DNA of 14,328 bases from Sphingomonas sp. (GCA_030824725.1 JAPJRE010000064.1:1-14328), one strand, 5' to 3'; counted from the first letter of the stretch, positions 6,171-13,425 are shown. Numbers and translations are program-made. The notes: generated by a model from the sequence alone, not told the origin.

Positions 6171-7114
6171 CCGGCGAGGCGCAGGCAGGCGATCGGCGCG
6201 CCCGGTAGCCGGGTGATCAGCGCCTCGGCCTTGGCGATCGTGTGCGCGACCTTGCCATCATTCACTTCGCGGGCGGTGCGGATCAGCGGGCTCTGCGCGG
6301 GGTTGGAATGGACGGGGAACCACGGGTCCACCGCGATGCAATGGCCGCCCACGCCGGGGCCCGGCGAGAGGATGTTGACGCGCGGGTGGCGGTTGGCCAG
6401 CCGGATCACTGCCCACACGTCTACGCCCATGCCCTCGGCCAGGATCGACGGTTCGTTCGCGAAGGCGATGTTGACGTCGCGGAACGCATTCTCGGTGAGC
6501 TTGGTCATCTCGGCCGCGCGCGCGGTGGTGGTGACGCAGGCGCCGCGCATGAAGCGGCGGTAGAAATGCAGCGCCTTGCGCGCGCAGCGCGGGGTGATGC
6601 CGCCGATCACCCGGTCGTTCTCGATCAGCTCGACGAGGATGCGGCCGGACAGCACCCGCTCCGGGCAATAGGCGATGGCGATATCGGCGCTGCCGCTGCT
6701 GTGGCCGGGCACCTTGAGGTCCGGGCGCAACTGGCTGAGCAGTTCGGCGACTTTCGTGGTGATGCCGACGGGGGAGGTGGATTCGAGGATCACCACGTCG
6801 CCCGGCTTGAGCACCGTCGCGATGGTGGTCGCCGCCTGTAGGACATAGCCAATGTCGGGCGCATGGTTTGCCCCGAGCGGCGTCGGCACGGCGATGACGA
6901 AGAGGTCCGCAGGCTCGATCGACAGCGCCGCGCGAAGATTGCCGCGCGCCACCACCCCGGAGACGAGCCCGTCGAGATCGATCTCCTCGATATGCACCCG
7001 GCCCGTGTTCACCGTCTCGAGCACGTGCGCCTCGACATCGATGCCGAGCACCCGGGCGCCGGTCCGCGCGATCACCGCCGCGGTTGGGAGCCCGATATAG
7101 CCGAGGCCGAGCAC
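6167..7114 (-). CDS. wecC: WecC-like UDP-N-acetyl-D-mannosamine dehydrogenase, C-terminally truncated (probable pseudogene)
   Basis: Nucleotide-sugar dehydrogenase of the UDP-ManNAc type, which would oxidise the WecB product to UDP-ManNAcA. Visible parts: Rossmann motif GLGYIGLP at the very start, AVPTPL, ESTSPVG, YCPERVLSG, the Lys205 helix TKLTENAFRDVN, and the catalytic Cys259 in GPGVGGHCIAVDPW. The family normally has about 420 residues; this one stops after 315 (IACLRLAG), exactly where the C-terminal UDP-binding domain should begin, so about 100 residues are missing. No other frame downstream restores them. The N-terminus is also odd: the only in-frame start is GTG 7114, which cuts into the first beta strand, although the preceding codons read EPKVAV as expected. 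Lying behind wecB fits the pathway, but activity is unlikely. Confidence 0.82.
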   Translation of the reverse strand: MLGLGYIGLPTAAVIARTGARVLGIDVEAHVLETVNTGRVHIEEIDLDGLVSGVVARGNLRAALSIEPADLFVIAVPTPLGANHAPDIGYVLQAATTIATVLKPGDVVILESTSPVGITTKVAELLSQLRPDLKVPGHSSGSADIAIAYCPERVLSGRILVELIENDRVIGGITPRCARKALHFYRRFMRGACVTTTARAAEMTKLTENAFRDVNIAFANEPSILAEGMGVDVWAVIRLANRHPRVNILSPGPGVGGHCIAVDPWFPVHSNPAQSPLIRTAREVNDGKVAHTIAKAEALITRLPGAPIACLRLAG

Positions 7115-7211
7115 TGCGACCTTCGGCTCCGCGGTGACAAGTATCGCAAGCTCCGGGCGACATCAGGAGCCGCGACCATGGCAGCGAGGCGTCAAAACAT
7201 CGGAAGACGGC

Positions 7212-8360
7212 TCAATCGGCCTCGAAGCCGGCGCGGACGATGGCGGCGATTCGCGCGGCGGCGTGGCCGTCGCCGAACGGGTTGTGCGCGCGCGCCATCG
7301 CGGCATGGGCATCGGCGTCGTCGAGCAGGTGGCACACCTCTTCCACGATCCGATCGGCATCGGTGCCGACCAACCGTGCGGTGCCGGCGGTGACGCCCTC
7401 GGGCCGCTCGGTCGTCTCGCGCATCACCAGCACCGGCTTGCCGAGCGCGGGGGCTTCCTCCTGCACCCCGCCCGAATCGCTGAGCACTATATCCGCCATG
7501 CCGAGCGCACGGATGAAGTGCGGGTAATCGAGCGGGGCGATGCGGGCGATGCGGGCGATGTTGGGCTGGTCGGCCAGCGCCGCGTCCATCACCGCGGCGA
7601 CGTTGGGATTGGGATGCATCGGGAACAGGATCGCCGCGTCCGGCCGCGCCGCGATTCGGCGAATCGCCTGCGCGATGGCGGCCATGCCGTCGCCGAAATT
7701 TTCCCGGCGATGGGTGGTGACGAGCACGATCCGCTTGCCCGCGAACTGCGCCGCGATGGAGTCGAGCCCGGCCGCGAGCGCGGGCTGGGCAGCGATTCGC
7801 GCCTGGGTGGCGAGCAGCGCGTCGATCACCGTGTTGCCGGTCACATGGATGCTGGCGGGCGGTACATTCTCGTCGCGCAGCGCGTTCGCGGCGGTGGTGG
7901 TCGGGGCGAAATGCTGGTCGGCGATGGGCGCGATGATCCGCCGGTTCACCTCCTCGGGCCAGGGCTGGTAGATGTCGCCCGCGCGCAGCCCTGCCTCGAC
8001 ATGGCTTACCGGCAGCTTGCGATAATAGGCGGCCAGCGCGCCCACCATGGCGGTGGCGGTGTCGCCCTGGACGATCACGCGATCCGGCTGCACCGCATCC
8101 ATCGCGCCGCCGATGCCGGTGAGCAGCCGCGCGGTCAGCGCGTCCAGCGACTGGCCCGGCGTCATCAGATCGAGATCGATGTCCGGCGTGATTCCCGCGA
8201 TGGCGAGCACCTGGTCCAGCAGCCCGCGATGCTGCGCGGTCACGCAAGTAATGACGTCCATTTCGGGCAGGGCCTGCAGCGCCTGTATCACCGGGAAGAG
8301 CTTGATGGCTTCGGGACGTGTGCCGAAGACGACGAACAGCTTTCTGCGGATCTGTGCCAT
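7212..8360 (-). CDS. wecB: UDP-N-acetylglucosamine 2-epimerase (non-hydrolysing)
   Basis: Cytoplasmic enzyme that interconverts UDP-GlcNAc and UDP-ManNAc for surface polysaccharide or lipid-linked oligosaccharide synthesis. It has 382 residues, close to the family length. Family motifs are intact: FGTRPEAIKL (12-21), VQGDTATAM with Asp100, SHVEAGLRAGDIYQPWPEE with Glu122 and the 136-137 Glu pair, TTHRRENFG with His217, and SDSGGVQEEAP (294-304) followed by ETTERPEG. The open frame extends to 8453, but ATG 8360 (MAQIRRKLFVVFG) is where homology starts; the ribosome binding site is weak. It is divergent from galU and reads into the truncated wecC 97 bases on. A 9-base tandem repeat near the C-terminal half encodes IARIARIA. 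Confidence 0.95.
   Translation of the reverse strand: MAQIRRKLFVVFGTRPEAIKLFPVIQALQALPEMDVITCVTAQHRGLLDQVLAIAGITPDIDLDLMTPGQSLDALTARLLTGIGGAMDAVQPDRVIVQGDTATAMVGALAAYYRKLPVSHVEAGLRAGDIYQPWPEEVNRRIIAPIADQHFAPTTTAANALRDENVPPASIHVTGNTVIDALLATQARIAAQPALAAGLDSIAAQFAGKRIVLVTTHRRENFGDGMAAIAQAIRRIAARPDAAILFPMHPNPNVAAVMDAALADQPNIARIARIAPLDYPHFIRALGMADIVLSDSGGVQEEAPALGKPVLVMRETTERPEGVTAGTARLVGTDADRIVEEVCHLLDDADAHAAMARAHNPFGDGHAAARIAAIVRAGFEAD
7535..7561. repeat. Three 9-base tandem copies inside wecB
   Basis: GGGCGATGC occurs as three direct copies (7535-7543, 7544-7552, 7553-7561, the last ending in T). On the minus strand it encodes the run ARIARIAP just before the PLDYPHF motif of WecB. The unit keeps frame, so copy change would add or remove three residues. 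Confidence 0.7.
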
Positions 8361-8473
8361 TCCAGCAGCGTAGCGTAATTGCCGCACCGAACCATTACGG
8401 AGACCGTGCGTTTGCCACCCGCACGGTATAAGGTTATGCCGCACTGCACCCAAAATTAACCACGAGGGGGGTT
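8361..8473. promoter_or_regulatory. Divergent wecB/galU promoter region with inverted repeat
   Basis: This 113-base region separates the two divergent starts. ACCGTGCG (8403-8410) and CGCACGGT (8420-8427) form a perfect 8-base inverted repeat with a 9-base spacer, a spacing compatible with a dimeric regulator or an RNA hairpin. For galU, TTGCCA (8412-8417) and TATGCC (8435-8440) are 17 bases apart, a possible sigma-70-like promoter that would overlap the repeat. GAGGGGGG (8464-8471) lies directly before the galU ATG as its ribosome binding site. Promoter calls are by eye. Confidence 0.45.
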
Positions 8474-9343
8474 ATGACGATCAAGCCGCTGCGTAAGGCC
8501 GTGTTCCCGGTTGCGGGTCTCGGCACCCGGTTCCTGCCCGCCACCAAGGCGATGCCGAAGGAGATGCTGCCGGTCGTTGACCGTCCGCTGATCCAGTACG
8601 CCGTCGACGAGGCGGTGGAAGCCGGAATCGAGCAGATGATCTTCGTCACCGGCCGCGGCAAGTCCGCGCTCGAGGACCATTTCGACATCGCCTATGAGCT
8701 GGAAGCGACCATGTCCGCACGCGGCAAGTCGCTGGAGGTGCTCGACGGCACCCGGCTGAAGCCGGGCAACATCGCCTATGTCCGCCAGCAAGAGCCGATG
8801 GGCCTGGGCCATGCCGTGTGGTGCGCCCGCGACATCGTCGGCGACGAGCCCTTTGCGGTGCTGCTGCCCGACGACTTCATGTTCGGCCAGCCCGGCTGCC
8901 TGAAGCAGATGGTCGACGCCTACAACAAGGTCGGCGGCAACCTGATCTGCGCCGAGGAAGTGCCGGACGACCAGACCCACCGCTACGGCATCATCACGCC
9001 GGGCAGCCAGGACGGCGTGCTGACCGAGGTCAAGGGCCTGGTCGAGAAGCCGGCGCCGGGCACCGCGCCGTCGAACCTGTCGGTGATCGGCCGCTACATC
9101 CTGCAGCCCGAAGTGATGCGGATCCTGGAGAACCAGGGCAAGGGCGCCGGCGGCGAGATCCAGCTGACCGACGCGATGCAGAAGATGATCGGCGACCAGC
9201 CCTTCCACGGCGTGACCTTCCAGGGCACCCGCTACGATTGCGGCGACAAGGCCGGTTTCATCCAGGCCAACCTCGCCGTGGCGCTGTCGCGTCCGGACCT
9301 CGAGCCGGCGGTCCGCGCCTTCGCGGAGAAGGCGCTGGGCTGA
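8474..9343 (+). CDS. galU: UTP--glucose-1-phosphate uridylyltransferase
   Basis: Makes UDP-glucose from UTP and glucose-1-phosphate; UDP-glucose feeds cell-surface polysaccharides and is the precursor of UDP-glucuronate. The 289-residue length fits the bacterial GalU family. The nucleotide-binding signature AGLGTRFLPATKAMPKEM (residues 14-31) is intact. VVDRPLIQYAVDEA, EPMGLGHAVWCAR, LLPDDFMF (metal-binding Asp pair), the VEKP motif, GRYIL, GEIQLTDAM and YDCGDKAGF follow in the usual order. ATG 8474 has a G-rich Shine-Dalgarno just upstream. It stands alone on the plus strand, divergent from wecB and convergent with the WbpA-like dehydrogenase, so it forms its own transcription unit within the sugar locus. 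Confidence 0.97.
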   Translation: MTIKPLRKAVFPVAGLGTRFLPATKAMPKEMLPVVDRPLIQYAVDEAVEAGIEQMIFVTGRGKSALEDHFDIAYELEATMSARGKSLEVLDGTRLKPGNIAYVRQQEPMGLGHAVWCARDIVGDEPFAVLLPDDFMFGQPGCLKQMVDAYNKVGGNLICAEEVPDDQTHRYGIITPGSQDGVLTEVKGLVEKPAPGTAPSNLSVIGRYILQPEVMRILENQGKGAGGEIQLTDAMQKMIGDQPFHGVTFQGTRYDCGDKAGFIQANLAVALSRPDLEPAVRAFAEKALG

Positions 9344-9351
9344 GCCCATCG

Positions 9352-9382
9352 GGCGGTGCGCCGGGCAGTCCGGCGCGCCGCC
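9352..9382. terminator. Stable hairpin between convergent galU and dehydrogenase genes
   Basis: A 13-base-pair stem (9352-9364 with 9370-9382, one G-T pair) with a five-base loop fills almost the whole gap between the two stop codons. A smaller repeat, TGGGC-TGA-GCCCA (9336-9348), is centred on the galU stop. Neither strand has a T-run after the stem, so this may be a shared terminator of the U-less kind or a transcription-collision barrier. Confidence 0.45.
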
Positions 9383-10726
9383 TCAGGCGCGGGCGATGTT
9401 CTCGCCTGTGACGCCCGCCTTGCCGCAGGCGTTGCGGGTGTCGGTCACCAGCTTTGCCGAGGCGACCAGCGCGGCATAGTCGAGCGCGTCGTGATCGGTG
9501 GCGATCGGCACCGCGTCATAGCCGGCGATCGCGGCTTCGTCCCATGCCACGCCGTAGCGATAGTTGAGCGTCGGATGCTCGCGGGTGCCGTTGATCTGGG
9601 CGACGTGGGGATCGTGGAAGTCCGCCGTCGCGCCGCGCGCCTCGATCAGTTCCATCAGGCGAAGCGAGGGGCTTTCGCGGATGTCGTCGACATTCTTCTT
9701 GTAGGCCACGCCCAGCACCAGCACGCGCGCGCCCCGCAGGCCTCGGCTGAAGCGGGTGTCGAGCGTCTCGGCCAGCACGCAGATGACGTGCTGCGGCAGG
9801 TCGGCGTTGATCTGGCCGGCGAGTTCGATGAAGCGGGTGTGCTGGTTGTACTCGCGGGCCTTCCAGGTGAGAAAGGGGGCGATCGGGATGCAATGCCCGC
9901 CCAGGCCAGGCCCCGGATAGAAGGGCATGAAGCCGAAGGGCTTGGACTTGGCCGCCTCGATCACTTCCCATACGTCGATGTCCATCGCGGTGAAGATCGG
10001 CTTGAGCTCGTTGACCAGCGCGATATTGACCGCGCGGAATACGTTCTCGGTGATCTTCACCGCCTCCGCCGTTGACGCGGAGGAGCCCTGGATCGCCTGG
10101 GGCACGATGTTGCGGTAGAGCGCCATCGCCAGTCCCGCCGAGGCCGGATCGTCGGCGCCGACCACCTTGGGGATCTTGGTGGTCGAGAAGGTCGGGTTGC
10201 CGGGGTCTTCGCGTTCCGGCGAATAGGCGAGGAAGAAGTCCTTGCCGGCGACCAGCCCGTTTTCCCCGAGGATCGGCTGCATCACCTCGCGGGTCGTGCC
10301 AGGATAGGTGGTCGATTCGAGGATCACCAGCTGGCCCTTGCGCAGGCTGTGCGCGATGGCCTTGGTCGTGTGCTCGACATATTTCAGGTCGGGCTCGAGA
10401 TGGCGGGTGAGCGGCGTCGGTACGCAGATCAGCAGCACGTCCACTTCGCCCAGTCGGTCGAGATCGGCGGTGGCGGCGAGGCGCTGGTCGCCCACCAGCG
10501 GCGCGATGCGGTCGCCGGCGAAGTGCTTGATGTAGCTTTTGCCCCGGTTGAGCGCGACGACCTTCTCGGGATCGAGGTCGAAGCCAAGCACCGAACAGCC
10601 CGCCTCGCCGAACGCCACCGCCAGCGGCAGACCGACATAGCCCATGCCGATCACGCCGATCGTCGCTGCGCGCGTCTCGATCCGGGTCTGCAGCTTGAGA
10701 CCGTGCGCCGGCCACTCGAAGGTCAT
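9383..10726 (-). CDS. WbpA-like nucleotide-sugar (UDP-GlcNAc/UDP-glucose type) 6-dehydrogenase with altered catalytic loop
   Basis: NAD-dependent four-electron dehydrogenase of the UDP-sugar family, 447 residues, full length with all three domains. Seen: Rossmann motif GVIGMGYVGLP (24-34), CVPTPL, ESTTYPGTT, YSPEREDPGN (Glu171), Lys224 helix AVKITENVFRAVN, the catalytic Cys279 in PGPGLGGHCIP, and the C-terminal GVAYKKNVDDIRESPSL. SPEREDPGN resembles WbpA-type UDP-GlcNAc dehydrogenases, but the 4-epimerase next door fits UDP-glucuronate equally well, so the substrate is open. Oddity: after Cys279 the usual IPIDPFYLTWKA reads IPIAPFLTWKA, with Asp replaced by Ala283 and a Tyr missing. ATG 10726 has GGAG eight bases upstream; the longer open frame to 10846 overlaps the epimerase and is rejected. 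It lies 46 bases behind the epimerase. Confidence 0.9.
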   Translation of the reverse strand: MTFEWPAHGLKLQTRIETRAATIGVIGMGYVGLPLAVAFGEAGCSVLGFDLDPEKVVALNRGKSYIKHFAGDRIAPLVGDQRLAATADLDRLGEVDVLLICVPTPLTRHLEPDLKYVEHTTKAIAHSLRKGQLVILESTTYPGTTREVMQPILGENGLVAGKDFFLAYSPEREDPGNPTFSTTKIPKVVGADDPASAGLAMALYRNIVPQAIQGSSASTAEAVKITENVFRAVNIALVNELKPIFTAMDIDVWEVIEAAKSKPFGFMPFYPGPGLGGHCIPIAPFLTWKAREYNQHTRFIELAGQINADLPQHVICVLAETLDTRFSRGLRGARVLVLGVAYKKNVDDIRESPSLRLMELIEARGATADFHDPHVAQINGTREHPTLNYRYGVAWDEAAIAGYDAVPIATDHDALDYAALVASAKLVTDTRNACGKAGVTGENIARA

Positions 10727-10772
10727 CTTGTCCGCTCCAGTGGGGAGCGGGTCTTCCGCACCAGCGGCGGTT

Positions 10773-11792
10773 TCAGCTTCGATAATGCTCCAGATACCAG
10801 CGCACGAAGGCGGCCACGCCCTCCTCGGGCATGGTGGACGGCGCATAGCCGGTGAGGCGGCGGAGCAGGTCCGACGAGGCTTCGGTGGCGGGCACGTCGC
10901 CGGCCTGCATCGGCAGGAAGTTCTTGATTGCAGTGCGGCCCAGCGCCTTCTCCGCCGCAGCGATATAGTCCATCAGCGGGGTGGGGCGGCCCGCGCCGAT
11001 ATTGACGATACGGAAGGGCGCGGCGGGGGACAGGCTATCGCCTTCCACGGCCACGTCGCCGGGGACGGCATCGATCAGGCGGACGATCGATTCGGCGAGA
11101 TCGTCGATGAAGGTGAAGTCCCGCACCATCTCGCCATTGTTGTACACGTCGATCGGTTCGCCAGCGAGGATGGCGCGGGTGAACTTGAACAGCGCCATGT
11201 CCGGGCGTCCCCAGGGGCCGTAGACCGTGAAGAAGCGGAAGAAGGTCATCGGCGTGCGGAACAGGTGCGCGTAGCTGTGGCCCATCAACTCGGTCGCGCC
11301 CTTGGTGGCTGCGTAGAGGCTCATTGGCGTGGCGGTGCGCTGGGTCTCGCCGAAGGGCATGTCGGTATTGGCGCCGTAGACCGAGCTGGTCGAGGCGGCG
11401 AGAAAGTGGCGGACCGGATGGTGGCGCGCGAGTTCGAGCAGGTTGAACGTGCCGACGATGTTCGCGCCGATATAGCTGGCGGGCTGCTCGATGCTGAAGC
11501 GCACGCCCGCCTGGGCGGCGAGGTGGATCACCACATCGGGCTGGAACTCGGCCCATGCGGCGGCGAGCGCCGGCTGGTCCTCGATCGAGAGGCGCGCCAC
11601 CCGGAAATTGGTGTGGTTGGACAGCATGTCGTTGCGCGCTTCCTTGAGCGCAACGTCATAGTAATCCGAGAAATTGTCGACGCCGAGCACCGTCGCGCCT
11701 GCCTGGAGCAGGCGGCTGGCGGTATGGAAGCCGATGAACCCGGCCGATCCGGTGACGAGCACGCGCGGCGGCTTGGCGGTCGGGTCGGTCAT
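10773..11792 (-). CDS. UDP-glucuronate 4-epimerase-like NAD-dependent epimerase
   Basis: Short-chain dehydrogenase/reductase-type sugar epimerase of 339 residues, most like enzymes that interconvert UDP-glucuronate and UDP-galacturonate. Seen: NAD-binding GSAGFIG (15-21), VDNFSDYYDVALK, HLAAQAGVRFS, the STSSVYG strand (134-140), catalytic Tyr160 and Lys164 in SLYAATK, FFTVYGPWGRPDMA, the RDFTFIDDL segment and MQAGDVPAT. VYGPWGRPDMA and DNFSDYYD are typical of the glucuronate 4-epimerase group. The ATG at 11792 has AGGAG five bases upstream; the open frame reaches 11921 but the added residues are antisense to the E1-like gene. The WbpA-like dehydrogenase follows, making a two-gene uronic-acid module at the end of the dut-moeB gene row. 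Confidence 0.93.
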   Translation of the reverse strand: MTDPTAKPPRVLVTGSAGFIGFHTASRLLQAGATVLGVDNFSDYYDVALKEARNDMLSNHTNFRVARLSIEDQPALAAAWAEFQPDVVIHLAAQAGVRFSIEQPASYIGANIVGTFNLLELARHHPVRHFLAASTSSVYGANTDMPFGETQRTATPMSLYAATKGATELMGHSYAHLFRTPMTFFRFFTVYGPWGRPDMALFKFTRAILAGEPIDVYNNGEMVRDFTFIDDLAESIVRLIDAVPGDVAVEGDSLSPAAPFRIVNIGAGRPTPLMDYIAAAEKALGRTAIKNFLPMQAGDVPATEASSDLLRRLTGYAPSTMPEEGVAAFVRWYLEHYRS

Positions 11793-11838
11793 CTTGGCTC
11801 CTATTGCTCGGGGATCGTCTCGCAGTAGAGGGTGGACG

Positions 11839-12603
11839 TTACCGGAGCGTTCCCGTGCCGCAAGCCGGGCAGCCGGGATCCTTGGGCAGCTGGAGCGTGC
11901 GGAAACGGAAGTCCAGCGCATCCACCAACAGCAGCTTGCCGGCGGTGTCGTCGCCGAAGGGGGTGATCGCGCGGATCACCTCCAGCGCGGCGAGGCTGCC
12001 GAGAATGCCGGTGAGCGCCCCCAGCACGCCCTGCTCGGAGCAGCTGACGCCCTCGCGCTCGGGATCGTGCCCGACGAAGCAGCGATAGCACGGCTTGTCC
12101 GCCTCCCAGCCACGGAAGGTACCGAGCTGGCCCTCGAACTCGGCGACGGCCGAGGACACGAGCGGCACGCGGGCGGCGAGTGCGGTGTCGGCGACGGCGA
12201 GGCGCGTGGCGAAGTTGTCGGTGCCGTCGAGGACGACGTCGTGCCCGGCGATCAGCGCCGGTGCGTCGTCGGCGGACAGGCGGCGCGCTTCCACGCGGAC
12301 CGCGACGTTGGGATTGATCGCGGCGACGCGGGCGGCGGCGGCTTGGGCCTTGCCGGTGCCGATATCGTCGGTGCCGAACAGCACCTGGCGCTGGAGATTG
12401 GAGCGATCGACCACGTCGTCGTCGGCGATGGTCAACGTGCCCACGCCGGCGCCGGCGAGATACTGGATCGCCGGGGCACCGATGCCGCCGGCACCGATCA
12501 CCAGCACCCGCGCGGCCTTGAGCTTCGCCTGACCCGCGCCGCCCACCTCGCGCAGGATGATGTGGCGGGCGTAGCGTTCCAGTTCCTCGTCGGAGAGCGT
12601 CAT
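11839..12603 (-). CDS. moeB: HesA/MoeB/ThiF-family adenylyltransferase (E1-like)
   Basis: E1-like enzyme that adenylates the C-terminal Gly-Gly of a small sulfur carrier (MoaD or ThiS) for molybdopterin or thiamine synthesis; which carrier it serves is not shown here. It has 254 residues. Seen: RYARHIIL (10-17), nucleotide-binding GAGGIGAP (37-44), SNLQRQVLF, DGTDNFATR with Asp126/Asp129, two zinc Cys pairs CYRC (172-175) and CPAC (245-248), and Cys188 in GVSCSEQGVLG. ATG 12603 overlaps the stop of the upstream small gene (ATGA), suggesting coupled translation. There is no rhodanese domain, which separates it from longer MoeZ-type proteins. Confidence 0.93.
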   Translation of the reverse strand: MTLSDEELERYARHIILREVGGAGQAKLKAARVLVIGAGGIGAPAIQYLAGAGVGTLTIADDDVVDRSNLQRQVLFGTDDIGTGKAQAAAARVAAINPNVAVRVEARRLSADDAPALIAGHDVVLDGTDNFATRLAVADTALAARVPLVSSAVAEFEGQLGTFRGWEADKPCYRCFVGHDPEREGVSCSEQGVLGALTGILGSLAALEVIRAITPFGDDTAGKLLLVDALDFRFRTLQLPKDPGCPACGTGTLR

Positions 12604-12980
12604 TTCGGCCAGATGAAGGTGACCGTCGTGCGGTACCATTGGTCGGCGCTGGCCTGGCGCGGCAACAGGTTGCCGCGTGCGGCGCCGGCGACCATCGCGG
12701 CGGCATATTGCTCCACCGTCGGGCACTGGATCGCGCGCGGCACGGTCGTGCGGATATTGTCCTGCGCGTCGACCAGCACGGCGACATCGACGCTGAGCGT
12801 CAGCCCCGGCCCGATCGCGAGGGGGCATTTGCGCGTGGTCACTTCATTGGCGATGAAGGCGAGCATGTCCGGCGTGAGCTGCGGCACCGCGCGATAGGGC
12901 AGCGGCGCGAGCGACGGCCAGTCGATCACTCGCGGCGGGTTCGCCTGCAGCGCGAGGGCGAGGGCGAAGGTGGCGATCAT
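12600..12980 (-). CDS. Small exported protein, TonB-C-terminal-like, unknown function
   Basis: A 126-residue protein I do not recognise by name. A short hydrophobic N-terminus (MIATFALALALQA) looks like a cleaved signal peptide. The rest, about 60-126, reads as a strand-rich domain with DVAVLVDAQDNIRTTVPRAIQCP and, at the end, QWYRTTVTFIWPK, which resembles the C-terminal domain of TonB and related energy transducers, but without the Pro-rich spacer or a TM anchor that stays in the membrane. Two Cys (near residues 51 and 85) could pair in the periplasm. ATG 12980 overlaps the dut stop and its own TGA overlaps the moeB ATG, so it is locked into the row by four-base overlaps on both sides. The TonB-like reading is inference. 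Confidence 0.82.
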   Translation of the reverse strand: MIATFALALALQANPPRVIDWPSLAPLPYRAVPQLTPDMLAFIANEVTTRKCPLAIGPGLTLSVDVAVLVDAQDNIRTTVPRAIQCPTVEQYAAAMVAGAARGNLLPRQASADQWYRTTVTFIWPK

Positions 12981-13423
12981 CGCCCAGTGGAGCCGAAGCC
13001 GCCGGCCCCCCGTGCGGTTTCGTCGAGGCTGGTGACTTCGTCCAGATCGGCACGCTGGACCGGCGCGGGGACCAGCTGGGCAATGCGGTCGCCGCGGGCG
13101 ATCGGGAAGTCCTCATTGCCAAGGTTGGCGAGGATCACCTTGATTTCGCCGCGATAATCGCTGTCGATCGTGCCGGGCGTGTTGAGGCAGGTGATGCCGT
13201 GCTTGAGCGCCAGGCCCGAGCGCGGGCGCACCTGCACCTCATAGCCGGCGGGGATCGCCATGGCGAAGCCGGTGGCGACGGCGTGGCGGGCGCCCGGGGC
13301 CAGCGTCAGGTCCTCGGCGGCGACCACGTCCATGCCCGCGGCACCGTCGGTGGCGTAGCGGGGGAGGGGGAGGGTCTCGCCATGGGGCAGGCGCTGGATC
13401 GCGATACGGATCGGCGGCAGCAA
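12977..13423 (-). CDS. dut: dUTP diphosphatase (trimeric dUTPase)
   Basis: Hydrolyses dUTP to dUMP and pyrophosphate, keeping uracil out of DNA and supplying dTMP synthesis. It has 148 residues, the usual size. All five trimeric dUTPase motifs are present: AAGMDVVAA (28-36), RPRSGLALKHG (66-76), GTIDSDYRGEIKV (84-96) with the catalytic Asp in IDSDY, GDRIAQLV (111-118) and the C-terminal arm RGAGGFGSTGR (138-148). The start is TTG, two bases after the TGA of the hydrolase gene, with AAAGG a few bases before it; no ATG or GTG is available ahead of motif 1. Its stop overlaps the small exported gene (ATGA). Confidence 0.96.
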   Translation of the reverse strand: MLPPIRIAIQRLPHGETLPLPRYATDGAAGMDVVAAEDLTLAPGARHAVATGFAMAIPAGYEVQVRPRSGLALKHGITCLNTPGTIDSDYRGEIKVILANLGNEDFPIARGDRIAQLVPAPVQRADLDEVTSLDETARGAGGFGSTGR

Positions 13424-13425
13424 GG

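Noticed and set aside
5514..6563. Plus-strand frame over the phosphatase and wecC region
   Set aside because: It is antisense to recognisable phosphatase and dehydrogenase motifs and lacks any domain signal, so the broken genes are not explained by a real gene on the other strand.
10727..10846. Longer N-terminus for the WbpA-like dehydrogenase
   Set aside because: It overlaps the end of the epimerase gene out of frame and ATG 10726 has a good ribosome binding site and homology start.
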